Positions 1-7,315 of a stretch of DNA of 64,000 nucleotides are shown one piece after another. Origin of the DNA: Cardiobacterium sp. Marseille-Q4385 (lineage in GTDB: Bacteria; Pseudomonadota; Gammaproteobacteria; Cardiobacteriales; Cardiobacteriaceae); contig NZ_OU745373.1 in assembly GCF_916618745.1 (NCBI RefSeq), positions 811,001 to 875,000 on the forward strand, written 5' to 3'. A program made the translations under genes and the position numbers. The notes beneath the pieces were generated by a model. The model searched no databases. It was not told the DNA's origin and saw nothing but the letters and a program-made list of their open reading frames with translations. Each line of letters starts with the position of its first letter. Positions within the stretch are counted from its first letter, which is position 1.

Positions 1-2
1 CT

Positions 3-1319
3 GCGAACGAACTCGCCGCCCGCCTGCATGACCTGCCGTTCAACCTCGCGCGCATGAAAACCGGCACCCCGCCGCGCCTTGATGCGCGCACCGTCGATTA
101 CAGCCGCATGGAAGTCCAGCCCGGCGATACCCCAGTACCCGTCTTTTCCTACCTTGGCAGTGCCAGCGAACACCCGCGCCAAGTCAACTGCCACATCACC
201 CGCACCAACGAACGCACCCACGACATCATCCGCGCCTACATCGACCAGGCGCCCATGTACGCCGGCGTCATCAAAGACGCCTACGGCCCGCGCTACTGCC
301 CGTCCATCGAAGACAAAATCATGCGCTTCGCCGATAAAACCAGCCACCAAATCTTCATCGAACCCGAAAGCCTGACCACCGGCGAACTCTACCCGAACGG
401 CGTCTCCACCAGCCTGCCGTTTGAGGCGCAAATTGCCTATATCAACAGCATCGCCGGCCTCGAACACGCGCGCATCACCCGCCCCGGCTACGCCATCGAA
501 TACGACTTCTTCGACCCGCAAGACCTCGAACACACCCTGGAAAGCCGCCACATCCAGAACCTCTACCTCGCCGGACAAATCAACGGCACCACCGGCTACG
601 AAGAAGCGGGGGCCCAGGGCCTGCTTGCCGGTATCAACGCTGCCCTGCGCGTGCAGAACCGCGAACCCTGGTACCCCGAACGCGAAGAAGCCTACCTCGG
701 CGTCCTCATCGACGACCTCATCACCCAGGGCACACGCGAACCCTACCGCATGTTCACCAGCCGCGCCGAGCACCGCCTACTCCTGCGCGAAGACAACGCC
801 GACGCCCGCCTCACCCCTACTGGCTACGAGCTCGGCTGCGTGGACGAACACCGCTACAGCCACTACCGCCGCAAAGAAGAAGCCGTTGCCCGCGAACAAG
901 AGCGCCTGCGCCACACCCACATCAGCCCGGCGCACCTTGCGGGCATCAGCCAGAAAACCAGCGCCGCCGAACTGCTGAAACGTCCCGAACACGACTACGC
1001 TCAACTCGCCGCCCTGCCTGGCTTTGATGCCCCACCGCTGGACGATGCCGTCATTGAACAAATTGACATCGCCGCCAAATACGCAGGCTACATCGAACGC
1101 CAACAACACGAAGTCGAAAAACTCAAAAACAACCGTGCGCACAAACTGCCACGCCCCTGCGACTACCGCGCCATCCACGGCCTTTCGGCGGAAGTCGCGG
1201 AAAAACTGGATAAAATCCAGCCGGAAAACCTCGAACAGGCAGCGCGCATCCCCGGCGTTACCCCGGCAGCGCTATCCATCCTCCTCATCCACCTCAAAAA
1301 ACACCCGCAACCCAAATAA
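3..1319 (+). CDS. mnmG: tRNA uridine-5-carboxymethylaminomethyl modification enzyme MnmG, C-terminal two thirds (5' end outside window)
   Basis: The reading frame is open from the first bases of the window, so the gene is cut by the window edge; 438 residues remain of a protein usually about 630 long. The missing part would hold the N-terminal FAD-binding Rossmann motif. Visible MnmG (GidA) signatures are KTGTPPRL near the cut, GPRYCPSIEDKI, and the second family signature GQINGTTGYEEAGAQG, followed by the helical C-terminal domain that contacts MnmE and tRNA. With MnmE the family installs the cmnm5 group on wobble uridine of several tRNAs in the cytoplasm, using FAD and methylene-tetrahydrofolate. 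Stop is TAA at 1317-1319; a small unknown gene follows after 9 bp. Confidence 0.97.
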   Translation, partial: ANELAARLHDLPFNLARMKTGTPPRLDARTVDYSRMEVQPGDTPVPVFSYLGSASEHPRQVNCHITRTNERTHDIIRAYIDQAPMYAGVIKDAYGPRYCPSIEDKIMRFADKTSHQIFIEPESLTTGELYPNGVSTSLPFEAQIAYINSIAGLEHARITRPGYAIEYDFFDPQDLEHTLESRHIQNLYLAGQINGTTGYEEAGAQGLLAGINAALRVQNREPWYPEREEAYLGVLIDDLITQGTREPYRMFTSRAEHRLLLREDNADARLTPTGYELGCVDEHRYSHYRRKEEAVAREQERLRHTHISPAHLAGISQKTSAAELLKRPEHDYAQLAALPGFDAPPLDDAVIEQIDIAAKYAGYIERQQHEVEKLKNNRAHKLPRPCDYRAIHGLSAEVAEKLDKIQPENLEQAARIPGVTPAALSILLIHLKKHPQPK

Positions 1320-1328
1320 GGAACCCTC

Positions 1329-1580
1329 ATGGCTATCAACGCAATCAAAGACCTCATCTTCGGCAACAGCTCGCCTGTACTCAACTGGCAAAAACTGAAA
1401 AGCCGCAACAACAAACATACCCCGGAACTCTATCGCACCCCTGTCCCCGGCGGCTGGCTGGTGAGCCAAAGCGAGACCGGCGGCCTGGTGTACATCCCCG
1501 ACCCCGATCACGAATGGGATGGTCACTCGCTGAAAACCAACAGCTACCTAGACGAAGAAGAAGACAGCACCGATAACTAA
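1329..1580 (+). CDS. small hypothetical protein, 83 aa
   Basis: The frame starts ATG 9 bp after the mnmG stop behind an AAGGAA ribosome binding site and ends just before a hairpin terminator, so it looks like the last gene of the mnmG transcript. The product is soluble and polar, with no signal peptide or membrane segment. It has a central Gly/Pro-rich stretch (TPVPGGWLVSQSETGG) and an acidic C-terminus (DEEEDSTDN). I do not recognise the family. Codon use matches the neighbours, which supports a real gene. Confidence 0.75.
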   Translation: MAINAIKDLIFGNSSPVLNWQKLKSRNNKHTPELYRTPVPGGWLVSQSETGGLVYIPDPDHEWDGHSLKTNSYLDEEEDSTDN

Positions 1581-1602
1581 ATTCACCGACAACCACGCAT
1601 AA

Positions 1603-1628
1603 AAAAGCCACCGATCGCGGTGGCTTTT
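1603..1628 (+). terminator. rho-independent terminator after mnmG and the small gene
   Basis: Inverted repeat AAAAGCCACC-gatc-GCGGTGGCTTTT: a GC-rich stem ending in a T tract on the plus strand and an A tract upstream, so it can work in both directions. It lies 23 bp after the stop of the 83-aa gene. Confidence 0.85.
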
Positions 1629-1759
1629 GCATCAAAGAAGCCTATGACAAGCATCATATAGTTAACCATCTAAAAAACTGTAACAGTGGTGCGTCGCCTT
1701 GCCGTACTACCCATACTGTCTGCGACGGCACGCCTTGTTACACTTTTTATCTATTCAAC

Positions 1760-2772
1760 CTTCGTACACGACAAAAAAATCCCTCATCCCACATCCTCCT
1801 TGACCGCCAGTAAATCCGTCACCTCAACGCCCAATACCCCCAACAGACTGACATCAACCTGTCTATCTTCGCCGGTGCGGTCATATGTGTGTCTTCCAGA
1901 TTGAACCCTTTGCTTTTCAGGCAGCCAAACGGCGTCTCTATCTGCCAACGTTCGCCGTATGCTTCAATCACCTTGCCCTCTTTGTCACTGCAAACCACCA
2001 GCAGTTGCCCGTCGGTCAGACGGGTAGCCTTAAGATAGTGCTGTTGCCCATACAGCATCACCGGCCCCAATCTTTTCCCTTCACCTGTTTTCAGCGCCCG
2101 AAAGTGGCTCTTCAACGCCCGCCTTGTGCCACCTTTTCCCGCTATCTGCGCGTTTTCCTTGCAGCGGATGCAGTAAGAAATCCCTGCTTGACGCAGATAC
2201 GCCAGCCATTCATTGCCAATGAACTCCCGGTCAGCATAGAGGGTTTCGATATGGACTTCGGGAAAGGTCTCACGGAAAAGTTCCAGCAAACCCATTCGTT
2301 CGCCTGTGTTGGAGTTTCCCTTTTTATCCAACGTTTCCCACAGTACCGGGATAGCGACACCACGCCAGACGACGGCGAGCACCAGGATGTTGATACAGGA
2401 TTTGCCGTATTCCCATGTCGTGCGGTCGAGGGTGAGGCGGACGTTTTGCCAGCCGAAAACCGAGAAGACGAAGCGGGCAACATCGGTTCTGCCGATAAGA
2501 GCCCCGGCAAAGAAACGCTGCATACGGCGATAGATAGATTCCGGCTTGGCCTTTGAGGAAAAGGCGTTTTTGAGCGCGGATAGATTGACGGTTTGGCGGA
2601 CAAACAGTGCGGTGATGATGCTGGCGAGGCAGTTGATTCTTGCTTTGTGCCAGGAAAGGTGTTGCTTTAAGATGTCGGAAAACCCGCTGGAATTTGGCAT
2701 GGTGTGCGTCGTCGTAAAACTTACACTTTGCTATGTTTTTCAGCGGGTTTTGTTTTTTTGTCGTGTACGAAG
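1760..2772 (-). mobile_element. complete IS4-family-like insertion sequence, 1013 bp
   Basis: The element is bounded by perfect 20-bp terminal inverted repeats, cttcgtacacgacaaaaaaa at the left and its complement at the right. It is flanked by a perfect 9-bp direct duplication, ctattcaac, at 1751-1759 and 2773-2781. It holds one intact transposase gene on the minus strand. Perfect ends, intact gene and perfect target duplication point to a recent, possibly still active insertion. A single copy of the same end is found at 59771-59793. Confidence 0.93.
1819..2700 (-). CDS. IS4-family-like DDE transposase, 293 aa
   Basis: Single intact frame filling the element at 1760-2772. The DDE transposase fold is visible in order: the first aspartate in LTLDRTTWEYG, the second in LYADREFIGNEWL, and the C-terminal YGERWQIETPFGCLKSKGF, which is the YREK-type signature of the IS4 group carrying the catalytic glutamate. 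The N-terminus has the helical DNA-binding region typical of these short IS4 transposases. No frameshift is seen, so the protein is probably functional. Confidence 0.93.
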   Translation of the reverse strand: MPNSSGFSDILKQHLSWHKARINCLASIITALFVRQTVNLSALKNAFSSKAKPESIYRRMQRFFAGALIGRTDVARFVFSVFGWQNVRLTLDRTTWEYGKSCINILVLAVVWRGVAIPVLWETLDKKGNSNTGERMGLLELFRETFPEVHIETLYADREFIGNEWLAYLRQAGISYCIRCKENAQIAGKGGTRRALKSHFRALKTGEGKRLGPVMLYGQQHYLKATRLTDGQLLVVCSDKEGKVIEAYGERWQIETPFGCLKSKGFNLEDTHMTAPAKIDRLMSVCWGYWALR

Positions 2773-2795
2773 CTATTCAACATAACCAAATCGCT

Positions 2796-3637
2796 AGAAC
2801 GTGTTCATAGTCTTCGTAGCATGACTCCCATGAAAGTCAAAACTACCATTTGTAGGTTGGTACTCAACTTACGCTCGCAGTTTTTCCAAAGCCGCCTATT
2901 CTTTTCCAACCAGGAAAAACTGCGCTCTACTACCCATCGCTTCGGCAATACCGCAAGACGGTGCAATTCGTTTCGTTTGACAATCTCTACCTCCGCACCC
3001 ATCAACTCCTGTACCGACGAAGCAAATGCCTGACCCGTGTAACCGCCGTCAGCAAGGATTTTTTGTATCGCACCAAGATTATCCCGCCCACGTTCCAATG
3101 CTAGCAGGCAGCCTTTTCTATCCGCAACATCCGCCGTCGTTACCGCAAAGGCATGCGGCAAACCCTGCGTGTCAACCGCTATATGCCGCTCGATACCGCT
3201 CACTTTCTTATCGGCATCGTCGCCTTTTTCCATGACGGTATCCGTGATCTTCACGCTCTGCACATCAATAATCAGGAAAGTGGTTGCTTCATGGCATCCC
3301 TACTTGCGACGTGCTGCGGTCACCTGATTTTTTTAACGCTTCCTCAAGGAGGCTGATGCCACTTTCGCGGAGCTCGCTTCATCTCTGGAAGTAGGAATGA
3401 ACGGTACGCTATTTGGGAAAATTGCCTGGTAAGGCACGCCAGACACAGCTGTTGCGCAGAAAATAGAGAATGGTACGAGACATCGTACAAGTCCACTTTG
3501 CGTGGTGCTGTGCGTCTGCGGGCACTTTCCAAAAGAGGAAGAAGAGAAGCAAATTGTTTGCGACTTATATCGCTTATGTAGGCTTTTCTGTTCATGCCGA
3601 TAGGTTACAGCAGAAGCGGAGACTATAAACACGTTCT
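2796..3637 (-). mobile_element. degenerate IS5-family element, about 842 bp
   Basis: Terminal inverted repeats can be read as agaacgtgttcatagtcttcg at the left and the closely matching complement of cggagactataaacacgttct at the right. The element carries a broken transposase. It starts only 24 bp after the IS4-like element, so the two are stacked upstream of the pilus cluster. The right end abuts a further copy of its own terminal sequence in opposite orientation (see the palindrome at 3625-3651). Confidence 0.8.
2805..3595 (-). pseudogene. IS5-family transposase, broken by frameshifts
   Basis: Two separate minus-strand frames make up the gene. The N-terminal 40 or so residues (3595 down: MNRKAYISDISRKQFASLLP, ESARRRTAPRKVDLYDV) start the family. 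The C-terminal 152 residues (3263-2805) include QSVKITD (first Asp region), ILADGGYTGQAF (second Asp) and KRWVVERSFSWLEKNRRLW (catalytic Glu). Between them the sequence moves through a third frame (a LLEEALKKSGDRST-like stretch is readable), so at least two indels separate the halves. The C-terminal half closely matches the fragment at 44962-45294. Confidence 0.85.
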
Positions 3638-3651
3638 TAGAACGTGTTTAT
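3625..3651. repeat. perfect 27-bp palindrome formed by two IS5-type ends
   Basis: ATAAACACGTTCT followed by one base and its exact complement AGAACGTGTTTAT. The left half is the right terminal repeat of the IS5-like element; the right half is a second, outward-facing copy of the same end. Confidence 0.75.
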
Positions 3652-3670
3652 GGAAAATAGCTAATATTAA

Positions 3671-3698
3671 AGTTCTCTCCTGCATGCAAGAGAGAACT
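3671..3698 (-). terminator. probable terminator of the pilus operon
   Basis: Inverted repeat AGTTCTCTC-ctgcatgcaa-GAGAGAACT, 85 bp past the pilE stop on the minus strand. On that strand it is followed by an AT-rich tail (TTTAATATT). The stem is 9 bp and perfect, although the tail is not a pure T tract. Confidence 0.6.
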
Positions 3699-3782
3699 CT
3701 AAGTTAACGGAAGTCAATAGTCATAAATAAAATATAACGACTCACTGCGTCATATCCATCTTCATTAATAATGAACTAGAAA

Positions 3783-4262
3783 CTAGTTTGACCAACATTG
3801 TAATGAGGTCTCATCGCGACTACCACTTGGAGGTGTCGCCGCAGTTTTTGATGCCATCTTTGCACCACTTTGGTTATAGAAAAAATAGGCACAATCCTTG
3901 TCTCTCTGCGCCTGTTTACCAATAGCTTGTGCCTGCAAGGTGTATCCAGTCGGAGTAACACTATTTGGCACAAAACTAATCTCATAACGCTTATTAGTAT
4001 TACTCGGAATATTCGCAAATCCCCAACTGCTTATAGTTGCATTACTAAGCGTATTTCCATTTGTCAATTTACTATAATCACGAGTTACTCGATAATTCTG
4101 ATCAATTTGCTGAGCGATAGCTTGCAAAGCATTACGTGCTTCTACGCGCTGAGCTCGAACGACATATCGCGTATAATTAGGTATCGCAATAGCTACAATT
4201 ATTGCTATTATTGCAATAACAATCAGCAATTCTAGCAAAGTAAACCCTTTATTTGTTTTCAT
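3783..4262 (-). CDS. pilE: type IV minor pilin, PilE-like, 159 aa
   Basis: Class III prepilin leader MKTNKG followed by FTLLELLIVIAIIAIIVAIA, with Glu at +5 of the mature protein; PilD would cut after Gly6 and methylate Phe7. The mature N-terminal helix is followed by YVVRAQRVEARNALQAIAQQ, as in the Pseudomonas PilE/ComP-like group. Two C-terminal cysteines (DKDCAYFF and SLQCWSN) can form the D-region disulfide. It is the last gene of the six-gene pilus operon, 4 bp from fimT. It is placed with minor pilins by context; a major pilin role is less likely but cannot be excluded from sequence alone. Confidence 0.85.
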   Translation of the reverse strand: MKTNKGFTLLELLIVIAIIAIIVAIAIPNYTRYVVRAQRVEARNALQAIAQQIDQNYRVTRDYSKLTNGNTLSNATISSWGFANIPSNTNKRYEISFVPNSVTPTGYTLQAQAIGKQAQRDKDCAYFFYNQSGAKMASKTAATPPSGSRDETSLQCWSN

Positions 4263-4266
4263 TACA

Positions 4267-4779
4267 TTAAGCTCCTCTTAAACGTCCACCTGATGAAACA
4301 TTCACTTTTAATTCATGGTTATTAAGTTTTACCGTAACAGAACCACCTGCATTGATATCTAGGCGACCATTCCCTAAAAATCTTAGTTGACCAGCAGTCG
4401 CGATCGAACCATCCATAATAATCTCAACTTTTTTATCAGTTCGAGGACTATCTTGTAAGATTTCTGGATCCTGCCCTGCAACTTCATGTAAAACAAGCCA
4501 GCCATTACTAAAATCACTACTGCCACTACATCCTGTTCCATTTGCATTAGATGCACAAAAAACCACACCGTCTTTTAGTCGTAAAGCTTCGCTTTGAGCA
4601 AAATAAAAAGAACTTTTCCAATCATTAAGCACGGAGCGTACTTTATGTCGCTCCATCATGTTTCTATAGTTCGGTGCAGCCAAACCCACCAAAATTCCTA
4701 GAATTGCTATTGTTATTAATAGCTCAAGCATGGTAAAACCCCGCGAAGTTTGGCATTTACCTCTATTTTTTTTTAGCAT
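4267..4779 (-). CDS. minor pilin, FimT/FimU (GspH) type, 170 aa
   Basis: Prepilin leader ending SRG followed by FTMLELLITIAILGILVGLA, with Glu+5 present. It then has the GspH-type pattern HKVRSVLNDWKSSFYFAQSEALRLKDGVVFCAS and a C-terminal beta region. I chose the ATG at 4779 because AAGGAG lies 6 bp upstream of it; the upstream ATGs at 4785 and 4797 have poor spacing. In type IV pili FimU/FimT-type pilins are part of the tip priming complex with PilV, PilW, PilX and PilY1, which are the adjacent genes here. Its 5' region abuts pilX. Confidence 0.87.
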   Translation of the reverse strand: MLKKNRGKCQTSRGFTMLELLITIAILGILVGLAAPNYRNMMERHKVRSVLNDWKSSFYFAQSEALRLKDGVVFCASNANGTGCSGSSDFSNGWLVLHEVAGQDPEILQDSPRTDKKVEIIMDGSIATAGQLRFLGNGRLDINAGGSVTVKLNNHELKVNVSSGGRLRGA

Positions 4780-4789
4780 AGTCATCTCC

Positions 4790-5566
4790 TTAGCCATTTA
4801 ACAAATAAATTGCCTGCATAACCGCATTTGTTGTTTTGACTGCACTACCACCATTGCCATTACCAAAGCCCACTGCAGTGATACGAAATACAACGACATC
4901 ACCGCTCTTGAGTTCTGTCCCAGCAGCAAGATCAGGAAACTCCATGGCATTGATTTCCTTGGCGAGGAAACGCTCGATGATATAACGTGGTTTTAGTCCT
5001 GATGTTGTCGAACATTCCTTACACTCTATAGAAGGAAGTATCGCATTAGCAGTGGAATTCATTTGCTTTCCCGCTACTTTTACTTGGTTAGAGTTTATCG
5101 ACCAATCTACACATATCCAAAACGGACGACACGTTTTATCATATTTTTGGGAAAGGACATATTGCTGTGTATAAACTCCATTATTCAAAATCTCTTTTTT
5201 TCCCACCTTATCAAAGGCATCTTCAAGCGCTTTCTTTTCCTTACTCCAGAAGGTATTCGCCCACTCTGCTTGATTCTGTTCATCACAATATTTCTCTTTT
5301 GTCTTTCCTGGAGTAAGTGTAATAGAACCATCTTCTAGACAAAGTTTACGTCCTTGCTCAAGAATAAATCGTTCCGCCGCTCGTAATGCAGTATCAGCAG
5401 ATTGCCGCGCTGTCAGCATCTCAAAATCCGCCCCAGCCTTTCGTTCCTCTAAACGAGAACTGGTCATGGCAAACCGAATTATTCCTAATAAAATTAACAA
5501 GAAGACAAGACAACTGAGTAGCACGACACCCTGCTCCCGCTTACTCACAAAAATATTTCTTTTCAT
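4790..5566 (-). CDS. pilX: type IV pilus assembly protein PilX
   Basis: Short basic leader (MKRNIFVSKREQG) followed by VVLLSCLVFLLILLGI and then SSRLEERKAGADFEMLTARQSADTALRAAE, the typical PilX pattern. As in many PilX/GspK-type pilins, the +5 residue is not Glu (Ser here). The start at 5566 has GAGGA upstream; an in-frame ATG at 5590 overlaps the pilW stop and would add eight residues. Four cysteines lie in the middle (CRPFWIC, CKEC). In the family PilX forms part of the tip complex that primes pilus assembly. It is translationally close to pilW upstream and fimT downstream. Confidence 0.88.
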   Translation of the reverse strand: MKRNIFVSKREQGVVLLSCLVFLLILLGIIRFAMTSSRLEERKAGADFEMLTARQSADTALRAAERFILEQGRKLCLEDGSITLTPGKTKEKYCDEQNQAEWANTFWSKEKKALEDAFDKVGKKEILNNGVYTQQYVLSQKYDKTCRPFWICVDWSINSNQVKVAGKQMNSTANAILPSIECKECSTTSGLKPRYIIERFLAKEINAMEFPDLAAGTELKSGDVVVFRITAVGFGNGNGGSAVKTTNAVMQAIYLLNG

Positions 5567-5589
5567 TTCAACCATCCTCAATATTCCCA

Positions 5590-6726
5590 TTACGGGATGT
5601 ATAAACTATTAGGCATGCTAATTACTTGTACATACCGTTTATAAAGACGAGAATCTCCTCCCGCTCTTGCTTTATCTGCAGAAAATGGAGCTTCTGCAGT
5701 GATTGCATTAACGCCTGCCTGACGTGCACAAGTAGGTACGCTAGGCTGTACCTTAGCAAAGGATGCTTCCTTAGTACCATCCATGGGTTCAACTGCAACA
5801 ATTAAACACACTTCTACACCTACCACACTTGCCCACTTTAAGTCTTCTTCTTCTACTTTTGATGCTGAAAGATATTTTAAAACTTCTCGTCCACTGGTAG
5901 ATTCACTTATATTTACAGTTTCACCAGCTGGCGTATTGTTGGCGGGAGTTATCAGATAGCGGAAAGTCATTTCCTCAACGCCTTCAATAATACCCTGCCA
6001 AGGACCTCCTGCTTCAGAACCTGTACTCGCACTGCTACTACAACCAAAGCTACCTATGCCATTATCTATGCGCACACTGTAACGGTTAACAACCAATCCA
6101 TTAGGGTCTCCTACTTTCCTGCCGATACAATCTCTACCGGCGCCACTAAGACTGTCAAATTCCTGTCCTTTAGAAGCTAAGGAAGGAGAGGGTGCTGTTT
6201 TATTTTTATTCTTAATTTCCTGATTCTTGAGATTATCAGGAGCAACGGTTTGATAACCTATTTGTATGGATTGCCGTACTTGAGGAGTGGTGTTAATACA
6301 AGTCGCCAATTCTGTAAGAGACGGTCGTGATGAACCACTAAATTCACCATTACAGCCTAGCAGTGGCACCACTTTACCATTAGTAAATTTTCCTAATGTT
6401 GTCGCCTCTTTAAGATTGCCTGTCAAGTTATCTTTTTGCCTCGCATAAATAGCAAGTACATGTGGATCCTCTAGATCAAAAGCACTTTTTGCTGCAGATG
6501 CACTGGAAAATGGATCAAGATATCCTGCTTCGTGTAAATCATAGTTTAGCCTTTCCATTACCTGACGAGCTACTTCATCCAGATTTTCCGAGGTAGAACG
6601 TCGCTTTGAAGATTCATTGGCAGTAATAAAAAGGGTTGTTAATGCCATTAATAACAGCACACCCAATACCATTGCTACCATGAGCTCTATCAGTGATAGG
6701 CCTTTTTGTTTTTTTAATGACTTCAT
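5590..6726 (-). CDS. pilW: type IV pilus assembly protein PilW
   Basis: Leader MKSLKKQKG followed by LSLIELMVAMVLGVLLLMALTTLF, with Glu+5 present, then ANESSKRRSTSENLDEVARQVMERLNYDLHEAGY, characteristic of PilW. The start at 6726 has GGAG at suitable distance; ATGs at 6759 and 6747 are in frame but less well placed. It is about 378 residues, within the family range. Its stop shares one base with an alternative pilX start. The gene is clearly AT-richer than the chromosome around the operon. Confidence 0.9.
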   Translation of the reverse strand: MKSLKKQKGLSLIELMVAMVLGVLLLMALTTLFITANESSKRRSTSENLDEVARQVMERLNYDLHEAGYLDPFSSASAAKSAFDLEDPHVLAIYARQKDNLTGNLKEATTLGKFTNGKVVPLLGCNGEFSGSSRPSLTELATCINTTPQVRQSIQIGYQTVAPDNLKNQEIKNKNKTAPSPSLASKGQEFDSLSGAGRDCIGRKVGDPNGLVVNRYSVRIDNGIGSFGCSSSASTGSEAGGPWQGIIEGVEEMTFRYLITPANNTPAGETVNISESTSGREVLKYLSASKVEEEDLKWASVVGVEVCLIVAVEPMDGTKEASFAKVQPSVPTCARQAGVNAITAEAPFSADKARAGGDSRLYKRYVQVISMPNSLYIP

Positions 6727-6743
6727 TTTTATAGCATCTCCGT

Positions 6744-7304
6744 TCATAACGTAAACCATACCCGTGTTCCCTGTACTGGCACATTTTCATCATGACCAGT
6801 TTCGGAAACGTGGCTCCACATCACGACGACTTCATATTGGTTGTTCCTTTGTCTGATAATCCCTCTGCCGCCCGGTAATGAACGAATTTCATCTATCCAC
6901 GCCTTCATATCCTGCTTGGCGTTATTTTCCGCTTCTGTACATCCACTACTGTTCTTGCATCTAAGATTTCCAGTAATGTCTGGCGAACCATAAATTGCAT
7001 TCAGATTATTATATAATTGATTATAGTCAACATCACCTTGCGGTGCGGTATTTTGCCAATCCAGTAAATAGGTCTCTCGTGCGATACTATTGGCACGCAT
7101 GGCATCAATAATCTGCTGACTCTTCTGCTGGGCAAACGCTGTAAATTCTGCGGTATCGCCAAAGCGGTTAGCCGTTTGAATCATGGATACACTCATTGCT
7201 AAACCTAAGGCAACGATCAACATGGAAATGACAATCTCCAGTAAAGTCATTCCTTTTTGGTGGGTACATGACATACCCACCAATCCTCTTTTTTTAATTT
7301 CCAT
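6744..7304 (-). CDS. pilV: type IV pilus modification/assembly protein PilV
   Basis: Leader ending THQKG followed by MTLLEIVISMLIVALGLAMSVSMIQTA, with Glu+5, then FAQQKSQQIIDAMRANSIA, the PilV pattern. It is 186 aa from the ATG at 7304, which follows an AGGGGGG tract; an internal ATG at 7274 would also give a usable leader. The C-terminus ends with a beta strand before a TRVWFTL tail. It lies 11 bp after pilY1 in the same operon and overlaps the region of alternative pilW starts. Confidence 0.88.
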   Translation of the reverse strand: MEIKKRGLVGMSCTHQKGMTLLEIVISMLIVALGLAMSVSMIQTANRFGDTAEFTAFAQQKSQQIIDAMRANSIARETYLLDWQNTAPQGDVDYNQLYNNLNAIYGSPDITGNLRCKNSSGCTEAENNAKQDMKAWIDEIRSLPGGRGIIRQRNNQYEVVVMWSHVSETGHDENVPVQGTRVWFTL

Positions 7305-7315
7305 AAACCCCCCTG

